Source: Macrococcus bovicus
Lineage (GTDB): Bacteria > Bacillota > Bacilli > Staphylococcales > Staphylococcaceae
Direction of reading: 5' to 3'
Assembly (NCBI RefSeq): GCF_004359575.1
Contig: NZ_SCWF01000001.1
Location: 434,001-498,000 of the forward strand
Length of the DNA stretch: 64,000 nt
Shown here in pieces: positions 20,041-28,970 of the stretch. The notes beneath the pieces are model-generated. The model saw nothing but the letters and a program-made list of their open reading frames with translations, was not told the origin of the DNA and made no database searches. How positions within the stretch are numbered: position 1 is the stretch's first letter; every line of letters begins with the position of its first letter. Position numbers and translations under genes: made by a program.

Positions 20041-20062
20041 CTTTATCCCCTTATTCAAAAAT

Positions 20063-20088
20063 AGTGCTATTCATGGATGAATAGCACT
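20063..20088 (-). terminator. Terminator of thiI
   Basis: A perfect 12-bp inverted repeat (20063-20074 with 20077-20088) is followed on the minus strand by TATTTTTG. It lies 7 bp past the thiI stop. Confidence 0.8.
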
Positions 20089-20095
20089 TTGTCAG

Positions 20096-21301
20096 TTATA
20101 AGAAGTCGCTGAAGTTTTCTTCTGGACGTTCTTTCGTTATTGTGAGTACTTCAATATTCTCGATCGCGTCGTTTAAGAGCGGTTCAAAGTCAAACCGGCT
20201 TTCGAACTTCTCGATTTTTTCAAGCTTCGGATTGGTCTTTGGATTTTTAGGTGTGAAAATCGTGCAGCAATCCTCAAACGGTTTGATGGACGTGTCAAAT
20301 GTGCCGATCTCTTTAGCTTTGATAATGATCTCATCCTTATCCAGCGTCAGTAACGGCCGCAGAATCGGCATGGCTGTGACCGCATTGATGGCATGCATAC
20401 TGCCGAGCGTCTGACTTGCGACCTGTCCCAGGTTCTCACCATTGACGATGGCCTGCGCATCTATATGCCCTGCAACTCGTTCTGCAATTTTAAGCATCAT
20501 CCGGCGCGTTGAGGTCATCGTCATATTCTCCGGCACGACTTTATGAATCGTCTTCTGAATCTCAGTGAAAGGCACAAGATGCAGCTTGATCTCTCCAGCA
20601 GTCTCAGCCATAATACGCGTCAGGTCGATGACTTTCTGTTTAGCTTCCTCGCTGGTAAAAGGCGGTGAATGGAAATGGATGGCTTCAATCGTCACCCCGC
20701 GCTTCATGACTTCAATGCCAGCGACAGGCGAATCGATTCCGCCGGACAGCATCAGTAATGTCTTGCCGCCTGTGCCTACAGGAAGCCCGCCCGCACCTTT
20801 TTCGATGCGTGAATAGAGATAAGCAGCATCCTGTCTGATTTCAACGGTCAGTTTATGATCCGGCTGTCTGACATTGACCGTCAGATGCTCGACTTCTTTC
20901 AAGACTGTGCCGCCGATGACTTGCTGCAGCTCAAATGTCTCCATCGGATAATTCTTATCAGAACGCTTCACATCCACCTTGAATGTCCGCCCTTCCTCGT
21001 CAACATCTTTCGCCACTAAGACGGCCGCTTCCTGGATGGTTGCCAGTTCTTTATCCACCCGCATGACCGGGCTGACTGAATGGACACCAAACACCTTTGT
21101 TACGCGACGAATCACTTCTTCTACATCGATGTTTTCGTCTAAATGAATATACATACGGTCGCGGTTTGCATGCACCTGGTATCCGGTTAATGGAATCAAG
21201 GCATGCTTGACGTTGCCTTTTAATTGATTGACGAATGTATTACGATTCCCGCTTTTAAGCGTCAGTTCGCCGTACCTTACTAATAACTGATCATATCTCA
21301 T
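20096..21301 (-). CDS. thiI: tRNA 4-thiouridine synthase ThiI
   Basis: ThiI adenylates and thiolates uridine 8 of tRNA and can also feed sulphur to thiamine synthesis. The 401-aa protein has an N-terminal ferredoxin-like plus THUMP region (about 1-165) and a PP-loop pyrophosphatase domain with [19 protein letters not shown] near residue 180. No C-terminal rhodanese domain is present, which is usual for Firmicutes. Its ATG overlaps the stop of the cysteine desulfurase gene (ATGA), so sulphur donor and acceptor are translationally coupled. Confidence 0.95.
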   Translation of the reverse strand: MRYDQLLVRYGELTLKSGNRNTFVNQLKGNVKHALIPLTGYQVHANRDRMYIHLDENIDVEEVIRRVTKVFGVHSVSPVMRVDKELATIQEAAVLVAKDVDEEGRTFKVDVKRSDKNYPMETFELQQVIGGTVLKEVEHLTVNVRQPDHKLTVEIRQDAAYLYSRIEKGAGGLPVGTGGKTLLMLSGGIDSPVAGIEVMKRGVTIEAIHFHSPPFTSEEAKQKVIDLTRIMAETAGEIKLHLVPFTEIQKTIHKVVPENMTMTSTRRMMLKIAERVAGHIDAQAIVNGENLGQVASQTLGSMHAINAVTAMPILRPLLTLDKDEIIIKAKEIGTFDTSIKPFEDCCTIFTPKNPKTNPKLEKIEKFESRFDFEPLLNDAIENIEVLTITKERPEENFSDFL

Positions 21302-22434
21302 TTCTTCAGTAGCTCCTCTACTTCTTCATATATTTCCCTGAACATGGCATTGAATGTATGCACTTCTTCAGCTGTATTGTTTTTGGATAATGATATTCTG
21401 ATGCTGCCGGTGATCGCTTCATCCGATACGTGCAGCGCCGTCAATGTCTCATTCAGTTTAGCACGTTTAGATGAACATGCGCTCGTCGTCGACACCATGA
21501 TACCTCTTTTTGAAAATGCGTTGACGATGACCTCTCCTTTGACGCCTACAAAGGACAGATTGACGATATGGGGCGCACCATTGTGCTGTGAGTTCAGCTG
21601 AATACCCGGAAACTGCTTGACGTACCGTTCTATCTCTTCTTTCATCTGATAGAGGCGTGCACGCTGCATCTCGTAATCGTCGAGTGTCAGCCGGATTGCT
21701 CTGCTCATGGCCACCGCTGAAGCGACATTGACCGTACCGCTTCTGAAGCCATACTCCTGGCCGCCGCCGAACAGCGTATGGGTGATGGTCTTCAGCTGAC
21801 TGAAGACCAGAAGACCCTGACCTTTAAGTCCATGGAATTTATGCCCGCTCAGACTGAAGCTATGAACCCCTTCCAGTTGCAGCGGTACTTTACCGAATGA
21901 CTGGACACAGTCGACGTGGAAGTGAATCCTTGGATAGTGCTGAACCATGGCGGCTACTTCTGCGACCGGCAGAATGGCGCCCATGACATTGTTGACATGC
22001 ATCATGGCAACCAGTATCACATCACTGGTCAGTAAACTTTCCAGATGCTCCAGGTCAAGCGCACCGTCTTCCTTAAAGCGCATATATTCAATATTAAATC
22101 CTTCTTCTTCCAGTGCACGGACGGTCTCAAGTACGGATGGATGTTCAAGCTTTGTCGTAATAATGGTTCGACCGAACTGCTTTTTCGCACGCGCCATACC
22201 AGTCAGCAGTAAGTTATTGGATTCAGTCGCACCGCTAGTGAAAATGACCGACTGCTGATCCAGTTTGAGCAGCTTTCTGATCTGCTCTCTGGCAGAATCC
22301 AGCAGCTTCTCTGTCTCTATCCCTTTGGCATGCGGGCTTGCCGGATTAAAATAGAATTCTTCATTTACTTTATTAAAGGCAGCCAGCACTTCTTTATCGG
22401 GCTTAGTGGTGGCACTGTTATCAAAATATATCAT
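21298..22434 (-). CDS. Cysteine desulfurase, NifS/IscS family
   Basis: The enzyme removes sulphur from cysteine as a persulfide using PLP. The 378-aa protein has [12 protein letters not shown] at the start, the PLP lysine in [14 protein letters not shown] near residue 198, and the persulfide-bearing cysteine in [15 protein letters not shown] near residue 320. Overlap with thiI by 4 bp shows that it supplies sulphur for tRNA thiolation (the NifZ-type partner of Bacillus ThiI). GAGGAGAAG precedes the ATG. A hairpin separates it from ezrA upstream. Confidence 0.93.
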   Translation of the reverse strand: MIYFDNSATTKPDKEVLAAFNKVNEEFYFNPASPHAKGIETEKLLDSAREQIRKLLKLDQQSVIFTSGATESNNLLLTGMARAKKQFGRTIITTKLEHPSVLETVRALEEEGFNIEYMRFKEDGALDLEHLESLLTSDVILVAMMHVNNVMGAILPVAEVAAMVQHYPRIHFHVDCVQSFGKVPLQLEGVHSFSLSGHKFHGLKGQGLLVFSQLKTITHTLFGGGQEYGFRSGTVNVASAVAMSRAIRLTLDDYEMQRARLYQMKEEIERYVKQFPGIQLNSQHNGAPHIVNLSFVGVKGEVIVNAFSKRGIMVSTTSACSSKRAKLNETLTALHVSDEAITGSIRISLSKNNTAEEVHTFNAMFREIYEEVEELLKK

Positions 22435-22460
22435 TCTTCTTCTCTCCTCTTACAAAAAGA

Positions 22461-22487
22461 AAAAAAGACTTAAAGAAAGTCTTTTTT
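22461..22487 (-). terminator. Terminator of ezrA
   Basis: A 10-bp inverted repeat (22461-22470 with 22478-22487) starts 5 bp after the ezrA stop and gives a T-run on the minus strand. Confidence 0.7.
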
Positions 22488-22492
22488 CTGCG

Positions 22493-24190
22493 TTAGTTCA
22501 TGCCGTTTATTCTTTTTTCAATCTGTGCAGATGCACCAGGACTGACGCGTTCAATAGCAGCTTCCGCAATCTCCACTGCACGTTTATAGCGGTTGTTGCT
22601 GAATAACCGTTCTGCTTCAATTAAGTCTTTATTGACATCAGCATGGTCTTTACGATAGCGGTTGCCATACTGTATAAGAGCTTCAGCATACGATGCCTGC
22701 TGCAGCATTGTCAAGACTTCCTGCTCAAACGTATTCATCATTGCGAGCACTTTCTGCACTTTATCCCTTACATGCTCGACATGCATCGGACGTTTGTTGA
22801 ATAAGGCGTGCGCCTCGCGCGTCTCAATGTCAATCTCATTTTTCATGATGATAAAACGCTCAGGGATGCTTGCGAGGTTGGAGGCCATCAGTTTGCGGAA
22901 GACATCTTCCTTGCGGCTCTGGATCTTCAGCGTATGTGACTGGGCCTCACGCTCGTATTCACGCAGCGCAGTCAGATGCTGCTGCAATTTCTCCTGCTCG
23001 GTGTTGATCGTCCCCACATGATCTTTAATATAGGTCAGGTTATCTTCAACTTCCGAGTAGCGGACGGCCGATTTCGCCATCTCATTTAAAATCTCATCAT
23101 AAACCGCAATGAGACTCTGTATCTCATTATCATACTGCCGTACTTTCTGAACATCTTCTTCATCGATATAATAATTATCGCGCACATACTCAATTTCAGT
23201 GCGCAGCGTATAGTTCATATCTTTCGCGTAGAAGAGCTCATCTGTGATCAGCTCTTTAGATTTCTCGACATGATTCTTGGCCACCACTTCAATCTCGACT
23301 AGCTCGAGCATCTCATCTAAAGTGCTGCTGATGTCAGCAATGATTTCTTCCGCCTCATCCAGCTGCAGTCTCGCAATCAGCGGCTCCACTAAGTTCAGCT
23401 TGCCTTTTAAGGTCTGCAGGTTACTGTCAACTTTGACGTGGTCCAGATTGTACCCTTCGACCTTCAAGTCACGGCAGCCGTAACGGATTTCCTGGAACTG
23501 GCCAGGCAGTTCCTTCTGAACCTCACGGATCAACAGCGGAATCTCTTCCATATCTGATTTCAGACGTGTCATCTGCCCGTGGACTTCTGTAATCTTAAAA
23601 TGGGCAGATTCATAATTCCCTTCGCTCGTCAGCTGTTCATATTCCGTCAGCGCCGGTAAGAAACGTTCAATATTGTCCTCCAGAGGCCGTGCAGCCTCAC
23701 CGTACTGATGGCGGTTGGCCAGTACATCACGCTTCGCTTCACGGTAGATCGTCCGACATTCTTCATATTTGATACGGTCTTCCTTGGCACGGCTGACGTA
23801 ATCATCTATCTGTGCAGACAGCGTCTGATATTTCTGTTCGATGGCATCAAGCGTCTGATGACTTTCATCAATCCGTTCGCTGCTTTCCTTGAACCTGAAA
23901 CGATCCAGTGCTTCATCTGCTTCGTTGATACGCACTTCACTTTCGTCAAGGTCATTTTTCAGGACATTCTGCCAGCTGTACTTCCAGTCCTCAAACTTCA
24001 TTTTCGCTTCACCTTTAAGCTGGAGATCTTTCACTTTCACAAGTTCATTCTGAAATGGCAGTGCCTTAATTTCTTCCTTACGCAGTTCTACTTTTTCAAC
24101 AGCCGTCCGCTTCTGATTTCTTAAATAAAACAGGACGCCGACCCCAATTAATATCAGTACAATCAGTAACACAATCAAGTAAATTATCAA
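22493..24190 (-). CDS. ezrA: Septation ring formation regulator EzrA
   Basis: EzrA is a membrane-anchored cytoplasmic protein that binds FtsZ and divisome partners. One N-terminal helix (about 2-22) is followed by more than 500 residues of spectrin-like coiled coil. Segments such as ELPGQFQEIRYGCRDLKVEG and ERFIIMKNEID match staphylococcal EzrA closely. I set the start at the TTG at 24190, because GGAGGG lies 7 bases upstream of it and 565 aa is the family length. The ATG at 24220 is upstream of this ribosome site. Confidence 0.95.
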   Translation of the reverse strand: MIIYLIVLLIVLILIGVGVLFYLRNQKRTAVEKVELRKEEIKALPFQNELVKVKDLQLKGEAKMKFEDWKYSWQNVLKNDLDESEVRINEADEALDRFRFKESSERIDESHQTLDAIEQKYQTLSAQIDDYVSRAKEDRIKYEECRTIYREAKRDVLANRHQYGEAARPLEDNIERFLPALTEYEQLTSEGNYESAHFKITEVHGQMTRLKSDMEEIPLLIREVQKELPGQFQEIRYGCRDLKVEGYNLDHVKVDSNLQTLKGKLNLVEPLIARLQLDEAEEIIADISSTLDEMLELVEIEVVAKNHVEKSKELITDELFYAKDMNYTLRTEIEYVRDNYYIDEEDVQKVRQYDNEIQSLIAVYDEILNEMAKSAVRYSEVEDNLTYIKDHVGTINTEQEKLQQHLTALREYEREAQSHTLKIQSRKEDVFRKLMASNLASIPERFIIMKNEIDIETREAHALFNKRPMHVEHVRDKVQKVLAMMNTFEQEVLTMLQQASYAEALIQYGNRYRKDHADVNKDLIEAERLFSNNRYKRAVEIAEAAIERVSPGASAQIEKRINGMN

Positions 24191-24328
24191 CGTTCTTCCC
24201 TCCAACTTGTTCTTCAACATTATAACGTAAAAAAGTGTTGCAAAAAACTATTTTATTGTGAAAAAATAAGTCGATGTATAAAATGAAGTACGTACAGATA
24301 TATTTATTCCACAGAATGAGGTGTTCCG

Positions 24329-24805
24329 ATGTTTCAACCTGGCCAAATCAAAGATTACCAATCACTTAATACAGCGCTTGACCACCTGCTTTCAGGCGAG
24401 TCAGATGCCATCAGTCATCTGGCAAACGCATCAAGCTTACTCAATTACTTTCTCGACGATGTGAACTGGGTCGGCTTCTATACGATGAAGAACGGTCAGC
24501 TGCAGCTGGGGCCTTTCCAAGGTCTGCCTGCCTGTGTGACGATTCCAGTCGGACGCGGTGTGTGCGGAACAGCTGTCAGCGACAATCGCACGATGCGTAT
24601 CGCAGATGTCCACGCCTTCCCGGGTCACATTGCCTGCGATGCAAATTCAAAGTCAGAAATAGTGATCCCGCTGACTGTGAACGGAGAAGTGTACGGTGTG
24701 CTGGATATCGATGCGCCGGTGACTGACCGCTTTACCGCAGAAGATCAGACAGGCCTTGAGGCGTTTGCCCGGATACTCGAGAAACATCTGTCACAGGCAG
24801 TATAA
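24329..24805 (+). CDS. msrC: GAF-domain free methionine-(R)-sulfoxide reductase
   Basis: The 158-aa protein is a single GAF domain of the fRMsr (YtsP/YebR) type, which reduces free methionine R-sulfoxide. The cysteines expected for catalysis are present in LPACVTIP, GRGVCGTAVS and HIACDANSKSEIV, and the fold ends DIDAPVTDRFTAED. GAGGTG lies upstream of the ATG. It stands alone, divergent from ezrA and just ahead of the rpsD promoter. Confidence 0.9.
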   Translation: MFQPGQIKDYQSLNTALDHLLSGESDAISHLANASSLLNYFLDDVNWVGFYTMKNGQLQLGPFQGLPACVTIPVGRGVCGTAVSDNRTMRIADVHAFPGHIACDANSKSEIVIPLTVNGEVYGVLDIDAPVTDRFTAEDQTGLEAFARILEKHLSQAV

Positions 24806-24814
24806 AATATTATA

Positions 24815-24843
24815 TTGACATCCATGACAGAACCTACTATAAT
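24815..24843 (+). promoter_or_regulatory. Strong promoter of rpsD
   Basis: Consensus TTGACA (24815-24820) and TATAAT (24838-24843) are separated by exactly 17 nt. The predicted start is near 24850. Confidence 0.85.
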
Positions 24844-24849
24844 AGACAA

Positions 24850-25020
24850 ATGTGAATAAACGAGAGTAGCAGATAAATATTAAGGCGCTCTATGGTGTCC
24901 CCTTAGTTGGCGTGCTGTGTAACCAAAGCTAACAGGCGAAGGCACGGAAAGATACTATATCGCCTTAAGCATTTATCATATTTTTGTTTTTCGCGAAAAA
25001 AACAAAAGAGGAGGAGTCAA
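24850..25020 (+). promoter_or_regulatory. rpsD leader, probable S4 autoregulatory RNA
   Basis: About 170 nt of structured leader separate the promoter from rpsD. TAAGGCG at 24881-24887 can pair with CGCCTTA at 24961-24967, closing a domain with internal complementary segments. An A/T stem capped by CGCG (24982-25006) lies just before the ribosome site GAGGAG. Firmicutes rpsD mRNAs are known to carry a leader to which S4 binds to repress its own translation. I infer the same here from position and folding. Confidence 0.6.
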
Positions 25021-25023
25021 TCC

Positions 25024-25626
25024 ATGGCTCGATTTACAGGTTCAACTTGGAAAAAATCTCGTCGTTTAGGTATCTCTTTAAGCGGCACTGGTAAAGAACT
25101 CGAAAGACGTCCTTACGCACCAGGACAACACGGTCCTAACCAACGCAAAAAAATGTCTGAATATGGTCTTCAGTTACAAGAGAAACAAAAATTACGTTAC
25201 ATGTACGGTATCAACGAACGTCAGTTCCGTACAATCTTCGACCGTGCAAGTAAAATGAAAGGTATCCACGGTGCTAACTTCATGGCACTTTTAGCGTCTC
25301 GTTTAGATGCTGTTGTCTACCAATTAGGTTTAGCTCGTACACGTCGTCAAGCACGTCAGTTAGTTAACCACGGTCATATCTTAGTAGACGGCAAACGTGT
25401 CGATATCCCGTCTTACACATTAAAAGCAGGTCAAGTGATCTCAGTGCGTGAAAAATCTCAGAAATTAGATATCATCGCTGAATCAGTTGAATTATCTCAC
25501 CACGTGCCAGAATACTTAACATTCGATGCTGATAAATTAGAAGGTACATTCGTCCGTACACCAGAACGTTCAGAATTATCTGCTGAAATCAATGAACAGT
25601 TAATCGTTGAGTACTACTCACGTTAA
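25024..25626 (+). CDS. rpsD: 30S ribosomal protein S4
   Basis: S4 is a primary 16S rRNA-binding protein that nucleates 30S assembly. The 200-aa protein starts [19 protein letters not shown] and contains the S4 RNA-binding domain [20 protein letters not shown] followed by NHGHILVDG. It has the Gram-positive form, lacking the zinc-binding cysteines. The frame is open further upstream, but the ATG at 25024 with GAGGAG is clearly the start. The codon pattern is A/T-ending, unlike many neighbours, as is usual for highly expressed genes. Confidence 0.98.
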   Translation: MARFTGSTWKKSRRLGISLSGTGKELERRPYAPGQHGPNQRKKMSEYGLQLQEKQKLRYMYGINERQFRTIFDRASKMKGIHGANFMALLASRLDAVVYQLGLARTRRQARQLVNHGHILVDGKRVDIPSYTLKAGQVISVREKSQKLDIIAESVELSHHVPEYLTFDADKLEGTFVRTPERSELSAEINEQLIVEYYSR

Positions 25627-25634
25627 TATGCTCT

Positions 25635-25667
25635 CAGTCTTAAGCACTTGCTTAAGACTGTTTTTTT
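25635..25667 (+). terminator. Terminator of rpsD
   Basis: A 10-bp inverted repeat (25635-25644 with 25651-25660) is followed by seven T residues. Confidence 0.88.
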
Positions 25668-25696
25668 ATGGTTTCATAAGTTAAAGGAGTGATTGA

Positions 25697-26137
25697 ATGA
25701 AACATCATTTTGAAGGGACTGCCCGTTTTACAGGCGGCTACGAGTCCCACGGCACGCTGGAAACGCAGAATTTGACAACAGACATCTCCATCCCCGCTTC
25801 TATGGGCGGCGTTGAGATCGGCACCAATCCTGATGAGATGCTGCTCGGTGCTGCAACGACCTGCTTCATCATTTCACTGTCAGTACTCTTTGAGCGCAAC
25901 CGCATGCCCCTTACTGATCTAAAAGTAGAGTCAAAAGCGACTGTTGACCAGTCAAAAGGTGTCCTCACATACGAATCAATTGATTATATCGTCACCATCC
26001 AGACAGATGCACCTGACAGCAAGCACAGTCTGTTACGGCGGTTTGTACGTAAGGCAGAAGAGAGCTGCATGATCACACGCGCTTTACAGGGGAATGTCGC
26101 CGTCAATATCACTGACATTCATATCAACCCGTCATAG
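25697..26137 (+). CDS. OsmC/Ohr family peroxiredoxin-like protein
   Basis: This 146-aa protein has the OsmC fold: a beta-rich N-terminus, GTNPDEMLLGAATTCFIIS with one active-site-type cysteine near residue 56, and a second cysteine in AEESCMITRAL near residue 123. OsmC/Ohr proteins reduce organic hydroperoxides with these two cysteines, so activity is plausible. AAAGGAG precedes the ATG. It is monocistronic between two terminators. Confidence 0.85.
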   Translation: MKHHFEGTARFTGGYESHGTLETQNLTTDISIPASMGGVEIGTNPDEMLLGAATTCFIISLSVLFERNRMPLTDLKVESKATVDQSKGVLTYESIDYIVTIQTDAPDSKHSLLRRFVRKAEESCMITRALQGNVAVNITDIHINPS

Positions 26138-26175
26138 AAAAAAGATACTTCTTTTAAATAGGAAGTATCTTTTTA
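26138..26175 (+). terminator. Terminator of the OsmC gene
   Basis: A 10-bp inverted repeat (26142-26151 with 26162-26171) sits between an A-run and a T-run directly after the stop codon. Confidence 0.8.
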
Positions 26176-26283
26176 GATTAAAGTGCGAAATAGTCTGATA
26201 AATGGTATGATACATAAGTATCCGCTTTCAGAAGTCCGATTATTCAGCGCCAGCGATTCATGCTGATACCCATCAAACTTCCA

Positions 26284-26312
26284 TTGACTTTGATACATAA
26301 AAGCAATACTAT
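26284..26312 (+). promoter_or_regulatory. Candidate promoter of gltT
   Basis: TTGACT (26284-26289) and TACTAT (26307-26312) are 17 nt apart. A second possible start is the extended -10 TGGTATGAT at 26203-26211. Apart from these, the 205-bp gap after the OsmC gene holds only its terminator. Confidence 0.45.
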
Positions 26313-26343
26313 TTATAAATACTAAAGAAATGAGGGATTCGTT

Positions 26344-27636
26344 TTGGAAACAATCAAAAAACGGAGAAGAGGCATCAGCCTTCCTACCCAGATTATTATC
26401 GCGCTTGTCCTCGGTATCATAGTAGGTTTTCTCCTGTATGGACAAGATGACTTAAAGAACTATATTCAACCTTTCGGTGATGTCTTCCTTCACTTAATCA
26501 AGATGATTGTGGTACCGATTGTCTTCTGTTCACTGGCCATCTCTATCGCAGGTGCCGGAGATATGAAGACTGTCGGACGTTATGGCTGGAAGACACTCCT
26601 TTACTTTGAGGTCATCACCACTTTTGCCATTGCGCTCGGCATCATCTTTGCCAATATCTTCAAGCCGGGGTCAGGGATCGATCCGACTAAACTGCCGAAA
26701 GGCGATGTCTCAAAATATACGACAAATGCTGAAGCGGCTGCGCATTCTACATATGGCAACCATATGATCGATACGATTGTCGGCATTATCCCGACCAATA
26801 TCATTGATGCGATGGCACAAGGTCAGCTGCTGCCTGTGATCTTCTTCTCTGTGTTCTTCGGACTGGGGATCGCAGCAGTGGGCAAACGCGCTGAACCTGT
26901 TAAGCTGCTCCTGGAAGGTGTTCTGGATGTCATCTTCTGGATGACGAATCAGATCATGAAATACGCTCCGATCGGTGTATTCGCATTCATGGCTGTCACT
27001 GTCATGACTTTCGGTATCGATGCATTAATTCCATTGCTTAAATTAGCGCTTGTTGTCATCGGTTCCATGATTTTCTTTATCATCGTTGTACTCGGTACGG
27101 TTGCCGCTATGTGTAAGATTAATATCTTCCATTTACTGCGCATCCTAAAAGATGAGCTGCTGCTGGCCTTCTCAACTTCAAGCTCAGAAACAGTATTACC
27201 GAGCATTATGGATAAGATGGAAAAATTCGGTGCGCCTAAAGAAATCGTGTCATTCGTAGTACCGACGGGCTATACGTTCAACCTGGACGGCTCAGCGCTT
27301 TATCAGTCTATCGCCGCGTTATTCATCGCTCAGATGTATGGTGTGCACTTATCGCTGACTGAACAGCTGATTCTGTTACTGACGCTCATGCTGACTTCTA
27401 AAGGTATGGCCGCTGTACCAGGTACTTCAATCGTTGTCTTGATCACGACGTTATCAGCGATGGGTCTTCATCCGGAAGGCTTGGCATTGATCATCGGTAT
27501 TGACCGTATCCTTGATATGTCCCGTACTGTCGTCAATGTGGTAGGGAACTCTTTATCGACGCTCGTCATTGCCAAATGGGAAAATCGCCTGGATTATGAC
27601 AAAGGACGCAAGTATTACGAGACCTATGTAAAATAA
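26344..27636 (+). CDS. gltT: Dicarboxylate/amino acid:cation symporter (DAACS, GltT-like)
   Basis: The 430-aa protein is a sodium- or proton-coupled glutamate/aspartate or C4-dicarboxylate carrier of the GltPh/GltT fold. Visible landmarks are the serine-rich hairpin loop STSSSETVLPSIMDKMEKFG, the ion-site motif PTGYTFNLDGSALYQSIA, and the second hairpin MLTSKGMAAVPGTSIVVL. GIDRILDMSRTVVNVVGNS follows, with the aspartate and asparagine that bind substrate. Translation starts at TTG 26344, seven bases after GAGGG; no ATG lies near. The exact substrate is not determined. Confidence 0.92.
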   Translation: METIKKRRRGISLPTQIIIALVLGIIVGFLLYGQDDLKNYIQPFGDVFLHLIKMIVVPIVFCSLAISIAGAGDMKTVGRYGWKTLLYFEVITTFAIALGIIFANIFKPGSGIDPTKLPKGDVSKYTTNAEAAAHSTYGNHMIDTIVGIIPTNIIDAMAQGQLLPVIFFSVFFGLGIAAVGKRAEPVKLLLEGVLDVIFWMTNQIMKYAPIGVFAFMAVTVMTFGIDALIPLLKLALVVIGSMIFFIIVVLGTVAAMCKINIFHLLRILKDELLLAFSTSSSETVLPSIMDKMEKFGAPKEIVSFVVPTGYTFNLDGSALYQSIAALFIAQMYGVHLSLTEQLILLLTLMLTSKGMAAVPGTSIVVLITTLSAMGLHPEGLALIIGIDRILDMSRTVVNVVGNSLSTLVIAKWENRLDYDKGRKYYETYVK

Positions 27637-27729
27637 TATATGACAAAAAAATAAAAGTTAACGTAAAGTCTATATTTTATTACCTGGATGCTATATACTA
27701 AATATATAACTTAATTAAGGGTGATAAAT

Positions 27730-27936
27730 TTGAAACACCTTTCTAATCTATTCAGTGGTAAGTTAACAGCCTATCAGATAGCTACAGCGACTGGTGTCGA
27801 CATTCAAATTATAGAAGAGATGATGGAGAACGCGGATGCTATGAACGAGCTTGATGAATGCTCATACAATAAACTCGTTCAACTGGAAAATGAACTGTTT
27901 ACTCCATCCGTTAACAACAATGAGACAAGTGCCTAA
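27730..27936 (+). CDS. Small helix-turn-helix-like protein, unknown function
   Basis: The 68-aa product begins at TTG 27730, with AAGGGTG just upstream; a GTG at 27721 is an alternative. The sequence FSGKLTAYQIATATGVDIQI resembles the first helices of a Cro-like DNA-binding domain, and the rest is acidic and probably helical. I do not recognise a named family. It has its own candidate promoter (TGCTATATA near 27689-27697) and a terminator that includes its stop codon, so it is a real single-gene unit. Confidence 0.65.
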   Translation: MKHLSNLFSGKLTAYQIATATGVDIQIIEEMMENADAMNELDECSYNKLVQLENELFTPSVNNNETSA

Positions 27937-27958
27937 GAGCACTTGTCTTTTTCTTTTA
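27923..27958 (+). terminator. Terminator of the small HTH gene
   Basis: A 10-bp inverted repeat (27923-27932 with 27939-27948) spans the stop codon and is followed by TTTTTCTTTT. Confidence 0.82.
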
Positions 27959-27974
27959 CTATAAAACGATATTT

Positions 27975-28002
27975 AAAGGGGAAGGTTTAATGTCCCTTTT
28001 TT
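27975..28002 (+). terminator. Weak hairpin with T-run between two small genes
   Basis: AAAGGG (27975-27980) can pair with CCCTTT (27994-27999), followed by more T residues. It could be a second terminator or a leader hairpin of the gene at 28049. Confidence 0.4.
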
Positions 28003-28048
28003 AAGGTTATAGTTAACTACCATCATATTCGAAAAGGAGGTTATACTG

Positions 28049-28267
28049 ATGCCTGCCATACTTTTAAAAGCATCATTACCTACTTTGCTCAATCAGAACA
28101 TCAAGTTTCAGCTTTTAAGAGATGAATCTGAAAAAGAGACATTCATCAATCATTATAGAAAACAATCTAAAGAAACTGCTAAGCAGACCAATCGGCCGCA
28201 TATCTGTACGTTACAATTTATTTATCCGGACGAATATACTGAGACCATAGTCATGAAAGCTGAATAA
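28049..28267 (+). CDS. Small protein of unknown function (72 aa)
   Basis: A near-perfect ribosome site, AAGGAGG, lies 8 bases before the ATG and a hairpin follows the stop, so this small frame is probably expressed. The protein is soluble and moderately basic, with a central charged helix (about 25-45) and a short C-terminal strand-like segment, ICTLQFIYPDEYTETIVMKA. No motif or family is evident to me. Confidence 0.6.
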   Translation: MPAILLKASLPTLLNQNIKFQLLRDESEKETFINHYRKQSKETAKQTNRPHICTLQFIYPDEYTETIVMKAE

Positions 28268-28304
28268 AACGACGATTGCATACACAATCGCCGTTTTATT
28301 TTTT
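28266..28304. terminator. Terminator shared by the 72-aa gene and plsC-like gene
   Basis: Arms 28266-28278 and 28285-28297 pair with one mismatch. The hairpin is followed by an eight-base T-run on the plus strand and preceded by an A-run that serves the convergent acyltransferase gene. Confidence 0.72.
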
Positions 28305-28895
28305 TTCAAGTTCTGCACTCATCCTCTTCATCGCATCATCCACTGCCTGAGTGATTGCAGCTATTGCTTCATTCTTCGGCAGCTGATAATCGGTCGGATG
28401 GATGGATTCTCCGAACTGAATATAAGCTTTCTCTTTGCTGAATAATAGTTCTCTGAATGTCAGCGGCCCTTTATAGACGGCTGGCACGATAGGTTTCTTG
28501 CTCATCACAGCAATAGTTGCCGCCCCTTTCTTGATCGGTGCACCTTCTGTTCTCGAGCCGGACGGAAACATCCCTACTGTCTGGTTGTTACGCAGCAATT
28601 TAACCGGAATCTTCAGCGTGGAAGGACCGGGATTCTCACGGTTGACCGGAAACGCGCCTACGCTGGTGAAAAGCCAGTTAAGGAAGGGATTGCTGAACAG
28701 TTCTTTCTTCGCCATATAATTTATCTGAAGCGGATAAACCGCCATAGCCAGCACAATGATTTCCACCATACTTCTGTGTGTACAAGTCAGAATATAAGCC
28801 GGGTCTTTCGGTAAATGCTTTTTATCGACTACTTTCAGTTTTCGTCTGAAAATAACGATAACGACATAAAGAATCGTCGCAAGTAATTTATACAT
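28296..28895 (-). CDS. 1-acyl-sn-glycerol-3-phosphate acyltransferase-like protein (PlsC family)
   Basis: PlsC enzymes add the second fatty acid to lysophosphatidate at the membrane. The 199-aa protein has an N-terminal hydrophobic segment (about 4-18), then the acyltransferase blocks: THRSMVE (motif I), FPVNRENPG (motif II), FPSGSRTEGAP (motif III) and IVPAVYKGP (motif IV). Motif I reads H-x4-E rather than the usual H-x4-D, so the catalytic dyad carries Glu for Asp. This may be conservative or may shift the acceptor. GGGAGAT precedes the ATG. It is divergent from htrA. Confidence 0.85.
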   Translation of the reverse strand: MYKLLATILYVVIVIFRRKLKVVDKKHLPKDPAYILTCTHRSMVEIIVLAMAVYPLQINYMAKKELFSNPFLNWLFTSVGAFPVNRENPGPSTLKIPVKLLRNNQTVGMFPSGSRTEGAPIKKGAATIAVMSKKPIVPAVYKGPLTFRELLFSKEKAYIQFGESIHPTDYQLPKNEAIAAITQAVDDAMKRMSAELEKK

Positions 28896-28970
28896 GGATA
28901 TCTCCCTTTTTCATGAAATTTTCATTATTATCTGCTATTAATATATAATAACATAAACAAGGAGGCTACT

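Noticed and set aside
25024-25626. A/T-ending codon use of rpsD as a sign of transfer
   Set aside because: Typical of highly expressed ribosomal genes in a low-GC lineage; context is syntenic.
26173-26445. 90-codon minus-strand frame antisense to the gltT start
   Set aside because: It lacks a ribosome site, covers the gltT promoter and has no recognisable domain.
27991-28005. Four-codon leader peptide (MSLF) upstream of the 72-aa gene
   Set aside because: Too short to support, and it overlaps a simple hairpin with a T-run.
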